Part shown: in pieces, positions 22,222 to 29,833 of the stretch
Layout: each line of letters opens with the position of its first letter
How positions within the stretch are numbered: the stretch's first letter is position 1
Assembly: GCA_934462945.1 (NCBI GenBank)
Contig: CAKSJF010000027.1
Location: 1-29,918, forward strand
Length of the DNA stretch: 29,918 nucleotides
DNA from: an uncultured Clostridia bacterium
GTDB taxonomy: Bacteria > Bacillota > Clostridia > UBA1381
Reading direction: 5' to 3'
Notes under the pieces: generated by a model
Database searches by the model: none
Told to the model about the DNA's origin: nothing
Seen by the model: the letters and a program-made list of their open reading frames with translations, nothing else
Made by a program: the position numbers and the translations under genes

Positions 22222-23856
22222 ATGAAAAACGAAATTCTAATCCCTGCATCCAATGAAAACGCAACCGTACTCTTTCGGGACGCACTCAAAAAATGCGTTG
22301 CCGGAAAGGAAAATGTGATCCGTTTTGAAAACTCGGTTTATCACTTTTCCAGAGAGGGTGCATATTGCGGTATGTTTTATCCGATTTATAATCAAAAGAG
22401 TGAGAAGTATGTGAACTTTCCGCTCTTTGGGGTTGAGAATCTCACGATTGACGGAAACGGTGCAACCTTTCTGTTTGAGGATCGCGTTTATCCTTTTATT
22501 GCACAGAATGCAAAAAATTTAAGCTTTCAGAATTTCACCGTGGACTTTTCCTTTCCGCGCTATTGTAACACCAGGGTGGAGCATGCAGATGAAAACGGCT
22601 TTTCACTCCGGATATTGCAGGATGATCTGGATTGCTGGGTGAATGAAAAGGGAAATGTGGTGTTCCGCTCCGGTTCAGATTTCATGAGCACAGGAAAGAA
22701 AAAATACTTTTTACAGAGTAATAAAGACCACTGCTACCTGATCACCGGTGAAACAAATGCGGATGTTTCTTATCTTGCGGCAAAATTAGTAACCGCAGAT
22801 GCCGCAAAGGACGGCAGCCTGCTCTCCTTTACCTACACCACAGAGGAGCGACTGATCTGCGAGCCCGGAGATTGGCTCACGCTAAGCTTTGACGAGGATC
22901 GGGAAAACTCGGTATTCTTTTTAGAGGAATGCAAAAATGTACGCTTTGATCATGTTTCGATCATCCGCGGCGCCGGGTTTGGAATCTTAGCACAGCTTTC
23001 CGACAATATCACAATTGAAAACTGCGTGATGGCAATTCCGGAAAACCGCAAAAAGTCCGAACGAATTTCGATTACCGCCGATCTCATTCATATGGCGCAC
23101 TGCACAGGTACCATCCGAATTGAAAACAACCGCCTGGAGGATTGCTTAGACGACGCAATCAACATCCACGGGCAGTATATGCGGATGAAAAAATTTCTTT
23201 CTGCGGATCGGGTAGAATTAGAGTTCTGCCATCCGACCCATGGCTGCCGGAAACTGTATGAACCGGGAGATCGCCTGGTTGTGTCCGATCCGGAAAGCTT
23301 TTTAGAAAAGACACAGCTGATTGTCCGGTCGGTCAATACGGAAATTGACGGGAAAAATATTAAAATGCAGCTGCAATTTACCGAGAACCTGCCAGAATGT
23401 GTTTCCCCGGGGGATCTTTTGGAAAATCCGGAATGTATGCCGGTCATTCTGATTCGCAACAACCGGATTCTGCGCTGTCCGCACATCCGCCTGTCCTCCT
23501 CCCGCTATATGGAGGTTTCCGGAAACCAGTTAGAACTTACCTGCTGCGGTGTTTATATTTCGGATCTGGAGGAATACTGGTTTGAATCCGGCAGAGTCAA
23601 AAATGTGCTGATTGAGAAAAACCACTTCCTCGATTCCTCCGCCGCCGGTCTTGCAGATGGAGTTACCATGGAGCATTCCACCGGTAACTGTGAGGAATAT
23701 TATCACGAAAATATCACCATCCGGGATAATGTGTTTGAGCTGAAAAACGGTACTACCATCCACGCAAAAAACGTAGACGGTCTGACGCTCCAAAATAACA
23801 CCTTCCTGTCCGGAAAACCTGTGGAGATCATTAACTGTAAAAATATAATCAGGTGA
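22222..23856 (+). CDS. Right-handed beta-helix enzyme, GH110-like (alpha-1,3-galactosidase type)
   Basis: A 544-aa protein rich in beta-helix turns (VENLTIDGNGATF, NITIENC, GTIRIENNRLEDC, NVLIEKNHF, ITIRDNVFEL). The segment TADLIHMAHCTG followed by CLDDAINIHGQY is what I associate with GH110. D287, D310 and D311 have the spacing (23 and 24 residues) that I recall for the three catalytic aspartates of a characterised GH110 enzyme. GH110 members remove alpha-1,3-linked galactose (blood group B, linear B or carrageenan-type galactans) with inversion. This one has no signal peptide, unlike many Bacteroides members, which suggests an intracellular role on imported glycans. GAGGTAAC lies just before the ATG. 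It is co-transcribed with the GH-A hydrolase and the regulator that follows. Confidence 0.72.
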   Translation: MKNEILIPASNENATVLFRDALKKCVAGKENVIRFENSVYHFSREGAYCGMFYPIYNQKSEKYVNFPLFGVENLTIDGNGATFLFEDRVYPFIAQNAKNLSFQNFTVDFSFPRYCNTRVEHADENGFSLRILQDDLDCWVNEKGNVVFRSGSDFMSTGKKKYFLQSNKDHCYLITGETNADVSYLAAKLVTADAAKDGSLLSFTYTTEERLICEPGDWLTLSFDEDRENSVFFLEECKNVRFDHVSIIRGAGFGILAQLSDNITIENCVMAIPENRKKSERISITADLIHMAHCTGTIRIENNRLEDCLDDAINIHGQYMRMKKFLSADRVELEFCHPTHGCRKLYEPGDRLVVSDPESFLEKTQLIVRSVNTEIDGKNIKMQLQFTENLPECVSPGDLLENPECMPVILIRNNRILRCPHIRLSSSRYMEVSGNQLELTCCGVYISDLEEYWFESGRVKNVLIEKNHFLDSSAAGLADGVTMEHSTGNCEEYYHENITIRDNVFELKNGTTIHAKNVDGLTLQNNTFLSGKPVEIINCKNIIR

Positions 23857-23860
23857 TTTT

Positions 23861-24175
23861 ATGACTTATGAAGAATTTGTAAGAAACCGCATCACACAGT
23901 TGCGGATTCGAAAAGGAATATCGGAATATCAGCTAAGCTATGATTTAGGGCATAGCCGCGGATATATTTATAATATCTCCTCCGGCAAATCCCTTCCGCC
24001 GCTTACGGAATTATTTGCAATTTGTGATTACTTTGGAATTACACCCTGTGAATTTTTTGACGATTCAGAGCAACATCCGGAACTGATTCAAAAAGCAATT
24101 GAAGGCTTAAAATCGCTGAATGAACAGGATCTTCTGATGATTCTGAACCATATTGAGCGGTTAAAGCAATCATAA
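23861..24175 (+). CDS. XRE-family (Cro/C1) transcriptional regulator
   Basis: A 104-aa protein with a helix-turn-helix at about residues 9-62: RITQLRIRKGISEYQLSYDL, then GHSRGYIYNISSGKSLPPL and a third helix ending FFDDSEQ. The C-terminal ~35 residues (LKSLNEQDLLMILNHIERL) look helical and may dimerise. The start lies 4 nt after the stop of the beta-helix gene, with AGGTGA spanning that stop. Its place at the end of the glycan operon suggests local control, though no operator was identified. Confidence 0.88.
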   Translation: MTYEEFVRNRITQLRIRKGISEYQLSYDLGHSRGYIYNISSGKSLPPLTELFAICDYFGITPCEFFDDSEQHPELIQKAIEGLKSLNEQDLLMILNHIERLKQS

Positions 24176-24301
24176 AAAAATATCGCAGCCATTGAATCAA
24201 TGAACCCATTATGTACATTTAATGAATGGATCAAATAAAATGTGATACTGTTTAAAGACAAACTGTTTACAGGCATAGACGACCATATTTGCGAAAAACG
24301 C

Positions 24302-24358
24302 ATAAAGCACGACCGACGGAGTACACCAGCATTCCGTCGGTCGCGCTTTATATATTTT
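24302..24358. terminator. Bidirectional terminator between the convergent XRE and MGMT-like genes
   Basis: ATAAAGC-CGACCGACGGA pairs with TCCGTCGGTCG-GCTTTAT with one A-C mismatch and a 12-nt loop. T-rich tails follow on both strands (TATATTTT on plus, GCGTTTTT on minus). The remainder of the gap 24176-24386 holds nothing else I can identify. Confidence 0.8.
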
Positions 24359-24386
24359 GCACTCTTTTATTTTATGAACCCCTTGA

Positions 24387-24698
24387 TCACAATGACGGTT
24401 TCCACTGAAACTGTTCCAAATCCACCTGATATTCCGGATTGATCAAAACCCCCTCCTGTTCCAACAGCGATTTCTGCACATCCATACCGCCGAATGCAAA
24501 TGCCGGGGCAAGTCCTCCGAAGCGGTTGACCACGCGATGGCACGGAATTACGCCTGGCATGGGATTGGCATGGAGTGCATATCCAACAGCGCGTGCCGCC
24601 CTCGGCGAGCCACAGAGCGCGGCAATCTGCCCATATGTTGCCACCTTTCCTTTCGGAATCCTTAAAACCTGTTCATACACTAAATCATAAAAGCTCAT
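24387..24698 (-). CDS. MGMT-family DNA repair protein, single catalytic domain
   Basis: A 103-aa protein with only the C-terminal domain of O6-alkylguanine-DNA methyltransferase. The helix-turn-helix region reads VATYGQIAALCGSPRAARAVG and the active-site motif IPCHRVV keeps the alkyl-accepting cysteine. Alkyltransferase-like (Atl) proteins have tryptophan at this place (PWHRV), so this one may still transfer alkyl groups despite lacking the N-terminal domain of Ada/Ogt. The start at 24698 has AAGGAAG 6 nt upstream. A terminator lies immediately upstream, so I expect its own weak promoter or read-through. Confidence 0.86.
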   Translation of the reverse strand: MSFYDLVYEQVLRIPKGKVATYGQIAALCGSPRAARAVGYALHANPMPGVIPCHRVVNRFGGLAPAFAFGGMDVQKSLLEQEGVLINPEYQVDLEQFQWKPSL

Positions 24699-24713
24699 AG
24701 ATTTCTTCCTTTC

Positions 24714-24759
24714 AAAAAAGAACTGCAAAAGCACAGAATGATCTGAATTTTTGCAGTTC
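24714..24759 (-). terminator. Terminator after the stalk-domain lipoprotein gene
   Basis: GAACTGCAAAA (24720-24730) pairs perfectly with TTTTGCAGTTC (24749-24759). On the minus strand TTTTTT follows. It closes the lepA-lipoprotein transcript, and its T run touches the ribosome site of the next gene. Confidence 0.85.
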
Positions 24760-24818
24760 CTTTGGGGGTAAAATGTATTTTGTGAGGTATATTTACAGTT
24801 TACCCGATTTCCGATTTT

Positions 24819-26285
24819 TTATACCAGCTGATCAATAATTTCCTGTGCAAACTGCCGCAGGGCATATTTCCCGTCCTGATCATCAAGGGAAATACTATAG
24901 GAATATACATCCTGCTCTGTTTCTACTGCAAAGGTGACATAAAGGAGCTTTTGCGTTTTGCGCAGTTCTACCATAGAACCGTGATAGATGTATTCCTCTA
25001 ACTTTTCTGAATCTGCAATACCGGACGGATCAAAATCTCCGATTGCTGCACGCACCACAACCGTGTTTGAATTTTCGTCCCGGTTATAGGTTGCCTCTCC
25101 GATTTCCTCATTGATCATTCTTCTTGAAACAAGCACATTCCGCGCCTGATCCTTTAATTCTTTCATAGAAAAACCGAGATCCCGATCCAGTGCGCCGGCA
25201 TTGGTATAATCCTTGATCTGCTTCGTTTCCACCACACCGGAGGAGGGTTGTTCATCCGGATTTTCCGTTTCTTCCGGTGTCCGGGAAATCTCTTCGCCTG
25301 TAGCAAGATCGATTTTATAGCAATCCTCCGGAACGGCAAGTGCACTCGGCATCTGATACATCTGTGCATAGATGCTGTTATCCGAATTGAGGATAAAATA
25401 AAGCTCATTTCCATAGAGATAGAAGGTATACGGAGCAAGCGAGGCTGATTCTTCCTCATTTAAATTTACAATTTCATTCCAGGAAAGGTCGGTCGCGTCC
25501 TCTGTGTGGAAATTACGCGCGTCCATGTAAAAAGAACCGTTGGAAATCTCCGAACCGTTTTCCACATAAGAAAGCATGCCAAACTGATCGTAGGTGACTT
25601 CATAATTTTTCAAAACATAGAACGGAACAAAGCTTTCCTCATCTGCTCCCTCCTGATAGCCTTTTTCCGCTGCGTCTTTCAGACTGGTGAGCGCGCGGTC
25701 TAAAAATTTGCTGGCTTCTTCCTCGGAGCGCTGATTGACTGCGTCATATTCCTCTCCCACCAAAACCGGATATACCGATGCAACGCGCATCAGCGTTTTT
25801 CCATCCGCATTTTCATAACTTCCGGTCAGGGTTTTACTGGAGATAACATGCTCGCCGACCTGCTCCGTTGTAACGGTGACTGTTCTTGTTGCATCCTCCC
25901 AGTCTACCTTTGCGTCCAAAAGCTCTGATACCGACCGGAGCGGCAGCATGGTCGTGTCCTCAAAAATCTGAACCGGGGCGGAAAGCTCGCGCACCTCTCC
26001 ATTTACAATTGCCTCTGCCTCCTGCGGAAACAGCTCAATAATATTCAGATCGCGGCTGCCTAAAATCGTCCGGCTCTCCGGAATCCAGTCCACAAATGCG
26101 CCAAGAGATTCAAAAAGCGAGCGAAACGGAATCAACACAGAATCATTCCGGATCACCGGCTTCTGCCCGGAAAAGGACAATTCCTCTCCGTTTACAATAA
26201 TCCGGACATCCGCGTCCTCTGCCCCTGCCATACTTCCGCATGCAAGCAGGCTTGCGCCCAGAAGCGCTAATAACATTTTTTTCAT
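24819..26285 (-). CDS. Stalk-domain lipoprotein with DUF4163/DUF3298-like region
   Basis: A 488-aa exported protein. Signal peptide with lipobox-like LLAC (C16), then two copper-amine-oxidase-N-like stalk units at about 27-140 (IRNDSVLIPFRSLFESLGA and TMLPLRSVSELLDAKVDWED). A region at ~148-300 (KTLTGSYENADGKTLMRVAS, FYVLKNYEVTYDQFGMLSY) resembles the DUF4163/DUF3298 part of PdaC and anti-sigma RsiV-type proteins. The C-terminal ~150 residues are unrecognised. The lack of an enzyme domain suggests a binding or sensing role at the cell wall. It follows lepA by 17 nt with AAGGAAG before its ATG, so both share the lepA promoter. Confidence 0.8.
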   Translation of the reverse strand: MKKMLLALLGASLLACGSMAGAEDADVRIIVNGEELSFSGQKPVIRNDSVLIPFRSLFESLGAFVDWIPESRTILGSRDLNIIELFPQEAEAIVNGEVRELSAPVQIFEDTTMLPLRSVSELLDAKVDWEDATRTVTVTTEQVGEHVISSKTLTGSYENADGKTLMRVASVYPVLVGEEYDAVNQRSEEEASKFLDRALTSLKDAAEKGYQEGADEESFVPFYVLKNYEVTYDQFGMLSYVENGSEISNGSFYMDARNFHTEDATDLSWNEIVNLNEEESASLAPYTFYLYGNELYFILNSDNSIYAQMYQMPSALAVPEDCYKIDLATGEEISRTPEETENPDEQPSSGVVETKQIKDYTNAGALDRDLGFSMKELKDQARNVLVSRRMINEEIGEATYNRDENSNTVVVRAAIGDFDPSGIADSEKLEEYIYHGSMVELRKTQKLLYVTFAVETEQDVYSYSISLDDQDGKYALRQFAQEIIDQLV

Positions 26286-26302
26286 ACATCTCTTCCTTTC
26301 TA

Positions 26303-28114
26303 TCAGGTATCTAATTTTAATACGGACATAAATGCCTCCTGCGGCACTTCTACACTGCCGACCTGGCGCATCCGTTTTTTACCCTCTTTCTGCTTTTCCA
26401 AAAGCTTTTTCTTCCGTGTGATGTCGCCGCCGTAGCATTTCGCTAAAACATCCTTTCGGAGCGCACGCACCGTTTCACGCGCAATAATCTTACTGCCGAT
26501 TGCCGCCTGAATCGGCACTTCAAACAGCTGACGCGGAATTGCCTCTTTCAGCTTTTCTGCCATCCGTCTGCCGCGGTTATAGGCGCTGTCCTTATGCACA
26601 ATAAAGGAAAGTGCGTCCACCACTTCGCCGTTTAACAGCATATCCAGCTTTACCAGATCTGCGCGCCGGTAATCGGTCAGCTCATAGTCGAACGATGCGT
26701 AACCCTTGGTTCTTGATTTTAATGCATCAAAGAAATCGTAAATAATTTCATTCAGCGGCAGTTCATAGAAAATCTGCGCACGCGTTTCTTCCATATAGGT
26801 CATGGTCTGGTAAATGCCGCGCCGCTGCTGGCAAAGCTCCATCACATTGCCGACAAACTCAACCGGCACCATAATATCCGCCTTAACCATCGGTTCTTCC
26901 ATATACTCAATCTCGCTCATCGGCGGAAGATTGGTCGGGTTATCTACCATAACTACTTCATGGTTCGTTTTATATACCTTATAAATAACACTCGGTGCAG
27001 TGGTGATCAGATCCAGATTATATTCACGCTCTAAGCGTTCCTGGATGATCTCCATATGCAGAAGTCCTAAAAATCCGCATCGGAAACCAAACCCAAGCGC
27101 AACCGAAGTTTCCGCCTCAAACATCAGAGATGCGTCGTTCAATTGCAGCTTTAAGAGCGCCTCGCGCAAATCGTCATACTGTGCACCGTCTGCCGGATAA
27201 ATTCCGCAGTATACCATGGGGTTTACCTTTTTATAGCCGGGAAGCGGATTTTCCGCCGGTCTTGTGGCAACTGTCACGGTATCACCCACGCGCGTATCCT
27301 GAATATTTTTAATGCTTGCGGCAATATATCCCACTTCGCCGGCAACTAATTTTCCGGTGGGGACAAGCTCCGTTGCATGCAGGATGCCAACCTCCACCAC
27401 GTCAAATTCCGCGCCGGTCTGCATCATCCGAATCCTGTCTCCAACCTTGACGGTTCCCTCTTTGACGCGGATATAAACAATTACACCGCGGTAGCTGTCA
27501 TAAAAGGAATCGAAAATCAAAGCCTGCAAGGGCGCATTTCTGTCTCCGGAGGGAGCCGGAATCTTTGCTACAATCTGTTCCAAAACCTCCTCCACATTCT
27601 GCCCGGTTTTTGCAGAAACCCTTGGCGCGTCCTCCGCCGGGATTCCGATAATATCCTCAATCTCCCGGATTGCATGCTCCGGCTGGGCAGAGGGCAGATC
27701 AATTTTATTAATCACCGGCACAACCTCTAAATCATGCTCAATCGCAAGATAGGTGTTCGCTAAGGTCTGCGCTTCAATTCCCTGGGATGCATCCACAATC
27801 AGAATCGCACCCTCGCATGCAGCAAGACTTCTGGAAACTTCATAATTAAAATCGACATGTCCCGGCGTATCGATCAGGTTCAGGATATATTCCTCCCCGT
27901 CCTTTGCCTTATAATGCAGGCAAACCGCATGCGCTTTAATTGTGATTCCGCGCTCACGCTCCAAATCCATATTATCTAAGAGCTGATCCTCCATGTCGCG
28001 CTGAGAAACCTCCCCGGTCAGCTCCAAAAGCCGATCCGCAAGGGTGGATTTTCCGTGGTCAATATGCGCAACAATACAAAAATTTCTGATTTTATCCTGT
28101 GCAATTTCCGGCAT
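26303..28114 (-). CDS. lepA: Elongation factor 4 (LepA), ribosomal back-translocase GTPase
   Basis: A 603-aa translation GTPase of the usual length. G1 is AHIDHGKSTL, switch region RERGITIKAH, G3 DTPGHVDF, G4 NKIDLP, G5 SAKTG. The C-terminal LepA-specific domain ends RKKKLLEKQKEGKKRMRQVG and VPQEAFMSVLKLD, the hallmark that separates LepA from EF-G. AAGGAG lies 8 nt before the ATG. It is the first gene after the promoter at 28148-28176. Confidence 0.98.
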   Translation of the reverse strand: MPEIAQDKIRNFCIVAHIDHGKSTLADRLLELTGEVSQRDMEDQLLDNMDLERERGITIKAHAVCLHYKAKDGEEYILNLIDTPGHVDFNYEVSRSLAACEGAILIVDASQGIEAQTLANTYLAIEHDLEVVPVINKIDLPSAQPEHAIREIEDIIGIPAEDAPRVSAKTGQNVEEVLEQIVAKIPAPSGDRNAPLQALIFDSFYDSYRGVIVYIRVKEGTVKVGDRIRMMQTGAEFDVVEVGILHATELVPTGKLVAGEVGYIAASIKNIQDTRVGDTVTVATRPAENPLPGYKKVNPMVYCGIYPADGAQYDDLREALLKLQLNDASLMFEAETSVALGFGFRCGFLGLLHMEIIQERLEREYNLDLITTAPSVIYKVYKTNHEVVMVDNPTNLPPMSEIEYMEEPMVKADIMVPVEFVGNVMELCQQRRGIYQTMTYMEETRAQIFYELPLNEIIYDFFDALKSRTKGYASFDYELTDYRRADLVKLDMLLNGEVVDALSFIVHKDSAYNRGRRMAEKLKEAIPRQLFEVPIQAAIGSKIIARETVRALRKDVLAKCYGGDITRKKKLLEKQKEGKKRMRQVGSVEVPQEAFMSVLKLDT

Positions 28115-28147
28115 GCTAATCTCCTTCTTCTAATTGTTATCAATCAT

Positions 28148-28176
28148 AGTATACCATATTTTTTCCTGTTTGTCAC
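28148..28176 (-). promoter_or_regulatory. Promoter of lepA
   Basis: Minus strand GTGACA (28171-28176), 17-bp spacer, TATACT (28148-28153). It lies just downstream of the rplT terminator. Confidence 0.8.
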
Positions 28177-28186
28177 TCATTTATAG

Positions 28187-28211
28187 AAAAAAAGTCCGCC
28201 ACGCGGCGGAC
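28187..28211 (-). terminator. Terminator of the infC-rpmI-rplT operon
   Basis: GTCCGCC (28194-28200) pairs with GGCGGAC (28205-28211) around ACGC. On the minus strand TTTTTTT follows, 10 nt after the rplT stop. Confidence 0.93.
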
Positions 28212-28220
28212 AAATTTTCA

Positions 28221-28574
28221 TTATAATGCTGCCTTTGCAGTCTCAACCAGCTTTGTAAATGCAGCCGGATCTGCAATTGCGATCTCTGAAAGCATTTTTC
28301 TGTTCATTTCAATTCCGGACTTCTTCAAGCCGTTCATGAATGTGGAATAGTTCATGCCGTTCTGCTTTGCAGCAGCGCTGATTCTTGCAATCCAGAGACG
28401 TCTGAAATCGCGTTTTCTGCGTTTTCTTCCGATGTATGCATTCTGCATAGAACGCATAACAGCCTGATTTGCTGTCCGGTAAATTCTGCTCTCGCCGCCC
28501 CGGAAGCCTTTTGCAAGCTTCAGAACTTTTTTATGTTTTTTTCTTGTATTTAAAGCGCCTTTTACTCTTGCCAT
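28221..28574 (-). CDS. rplT: 50S ribosomal protein L20
   Basis: A 117-aa basic protein of the standard length, with MARVKGALNTRKKHKKVLKLAKG at the start of the long N-terminal helix and a typical GKRRKRDFRRLWI-like centre (GRKRRKRDFRRLWI). It helps assemble the 50S subunit early and, in Firmicutes, represses its own operon by binding the infC leader. AGAGGT lies upstream of the ATG, and the gene follows rpmI by 23 nt. Confidence 0.98.
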   Translation of the reverse strand: MARVKGALNTRKKHKKVLKLAKGFRGGESRIYRTANQAVMRSMQNAYIGRKRRKRDFRRLWIARISAAAKQNGMNYSTFMNGLKKSGIEMNRKMLSEIAIADPAAFTKLVETAKAAL

Positions 28575-28597
28575 TGTAACTTACCTCTCTTTCAATC

Positions 28598-28795
28598 TTA
28601 TTTGTAAGGAATTAACTTCTTGATAACAGCCGCATTTGCTGCAGAGCAGTAAGCTTGCTTTCTCAAATGACGTTTTCTCTTAGTTGTTTTTTTATTCAGA
28701 ATGTGTCTTCTGAATGATTTGTTCATCTTTACCTTACCTTTTTTTGTAAGATTGAATCTTTTTGCCGCGCCTCTATGTGTCTTAATTTTAGGCAT
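28598..28795 (-). CDS. rpmI: 50S ribosomal protein L35
   Basis: A 65-aa protein beginning MPKIKTHRGAAKRFNLTKKG, the family signature, and ending IKKLIPYK. AAGGAG lies 8 nt before the ATG. Middle gene of the conserved infC-rpmI-rplT operon. Confidence 0.98.
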   Translation of the reverse strand: MPKIKTHRGAAKRFNLTKKGKVKMNKSFRRHILNKKTTKRKRHLRKQAYCSAANAAVIKKLIPYK

Positions 28796-28829
28796 ATTGG
28801 TCCACTCCTTCCAACTGTATCAAATTTGT

Positions 28830-29342
28830 TTACGCCTTGGGAGCAAGAAACATAGTCATATTTCTGCCCTCAAGCTTTGCCGGACGTTCCACTGAGCCAA
28901 GCTCCGAAACGGTTTCTGCAAATCGAACTAAAAGCTTTTCGCCGATCTCAGAATGACTCACCTCACGACCGCGAAACCGTACCGTCACCTTAACCTTATC
29001 TCCGTTTTTCAGAAATCTCATGGCATGATTACACTTTGTCATAAAGTCATTTGTATCAATGGACGGCGAAAGCTGAACCTCTTTGATATTCACAATTTTC
29101 TGGTTCTTCCGGTTTTCCTTTTCCCGCTTTGCAAGCTCAAATTTATATTTCCCATAGTCCATAATTTTGCAGACCGGCGGTTCTGCCCCCGGAGCAATCT
29201 TTACTAAGTCTAAATTTGCGTCTTGCGCCGCATCCAGCGCCTGTCTGTTCGACATAATGCCGAGCTGTGCACCGGTCGCAGAAATCACACGAACCTTTGC
29301 GTCGCGGATTTCTTCATTAATTTGCAAGTCTTTCCCAGCTAT
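28830..29342 (-). CDS. infC: Translation initiation factor IF-3, probable AUA start
   Basis: IF-3 of about 170 aa. N-terminal domain LQINEEIRDAKVRVIS, linker KREKENRKNQKIVNIKEVQL, C-terminal domain with KVKVTVRFRGRE and LEGRNMTMFLAPK. No ATG or GTG fits: the frame begins with codons ATA GCT GGG AAA GAC TTG CAA. ATA (29340-29342) lies 8 nt after a strong GGAGG (29351-29355), whereas the TTG at 29327 is 23 nt away and has only a weak site. The residues AGKDLQINEE after the ATA also match where clostridial IF-3 proteins start. IF-3 genes commonly use AUU-type rare codons so that IF-3 limits its own synthesis. The product begins fMet-AGKDLQ if this is right. Confidence 0.93.
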   Translation of the reverse strand: MAGKDLQINEEIRDAKVRVISATGAQLGIMSNRQALDAAQDANLDLVKIAPGAEPPVCKIMDYGKYKFELAKREKENRKNQKIVNIKEVQLSPSIDTNDFMTKCNHAMRFLKNGDKVKVTVRFRGREVSHSEIGEKLLVRFAETVSELGSVERPAKLEGRNMTMFLAPKA

Positions 29343-29355
29343 GGCGAATCCCTCC

Positions 29356-29468
29356 TTATTCTCACTCCTGCTGTTTTCCGTTTAAAAAAACGGATGCACT
29401 GCATCCGTTCTCACACTAAAAGAGCTTTCTCTTTTATTTACCGCAAAGCGTAGCCGTGCGGTGAGAAC
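29356..29468 (-). promoter_or_regulatory. infC leader, L20-type attenuator
   Basis: On the minus strand GTTCTCAC (29461-29468) pairs with GTGAGAAC (29407-29414), enclosing two hairpins (CCGCA/TGCGG and AAAAGAG/CTCTTTT). A terminator follows directly. A second near-copy, GTGAGAAT (29358-29365), sits beyond the terminator next to the ribosome site and could compete for the same 5' strand. In Firmicutes, L20 binds the infC leader and causes early termination; this arrangement fits that model. I could not point to the L20-binding bases themselves. Confidence 0.6.
29384..29409 (-). terminator. Leader terminator upstream of infC
   Basis: ACGGATGC and GCATCCGT form an 8-bp stem with a 3-nt loop, followed on the minus strand by TTTTTTT. 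It lies between the leader structure and the infC ribosome site, so it is a regulated terminator. Confidence 0.88.
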
Positions 29469-29495
29469 AAGATGTCCTGCTTGTTGTTTTCATTT

Positions 29496-29530
29496 GATTT
29501 CTTTGTGCCGTTTGCCGGCACAAAGAAATC
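29496..29530. repeat. 15-bp perfect inverted repeat between rpmA and infC
   Basis: GATTTCTTTGTGCCG (29496-29510) and CGGCACAAAGAAATC (29516-29530) around TTTGC. It sits 15 nt after the rpmA stop. No T run follows on the minus strand; a TTATTTTT stretch is on the plus side. It may be a terminator that relies on the stem alone, or a stabilising or processing hairpin. Confidence 0.7.
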
Positions 29531-29544
29531 CGTTATTTTTGAAA

Positions 29545-29799
29545 TTACGCGGTATAAACGCTGCAAAGCGTCTTATCCTTGCCTTTTCTTTCAAACTTTA
29601 CGCGTCCGTCGATCAGAGCAAAAAGTGTATCGTCCTTACCGATACCAACGTTGTTGCCCGGATGAATCTTTGTTCCGCGCTGTCTTACCAAAATGTTGCC
29701 TGCTAAAACAACCTGACCGTCTGCTCTTTTCACACCTAAGCGTTTCGATTCGCTATCGCGGCCGTTTTTGGTACTACCCATACCTTTTTTATGAGCCAT
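29545..29799 (-). CDS. rpmA: 50S ribosomal protein L27, without N-terminal extension
   Basis: An 84-aa protein starting MAHKKGMGSTKNGRDSESKR. The N-terminus reaches the peptidyl-transferase centre. Most Firmicutes make L27 with a ~9-residue leader (ending near LQFFA) that the protease Prp removes. Here the codon just before the ATG is the stop TAA, so no extension is encoded, and AGAGGTG lies at ribosome-site distance. It follows rplU by 34 nt, leaving no room for the prp gene that normally stands between them. Confidence 0.97.
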   Translation of the reverse strand: MAHKKGMGSTKNGRDSESKRLGVKRADGQVVLAGNILVRQRGTKIHPGNNVGIGKDDTLFALIDGRVKFERKGKDKTLCSVYTA

Positions 29800-29833
29800 T
29801 TAAAACACCTCTGCTTTCCGTTTTTAATATATG

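Noticed and set aside
29496..29530. Rho-independent terminator for rpmA.
   Set aside because: The stem is strong, but on the coding strand the bases after it are AAATGAAAAC rather than a T run, so I list it only as an inverted repeat.
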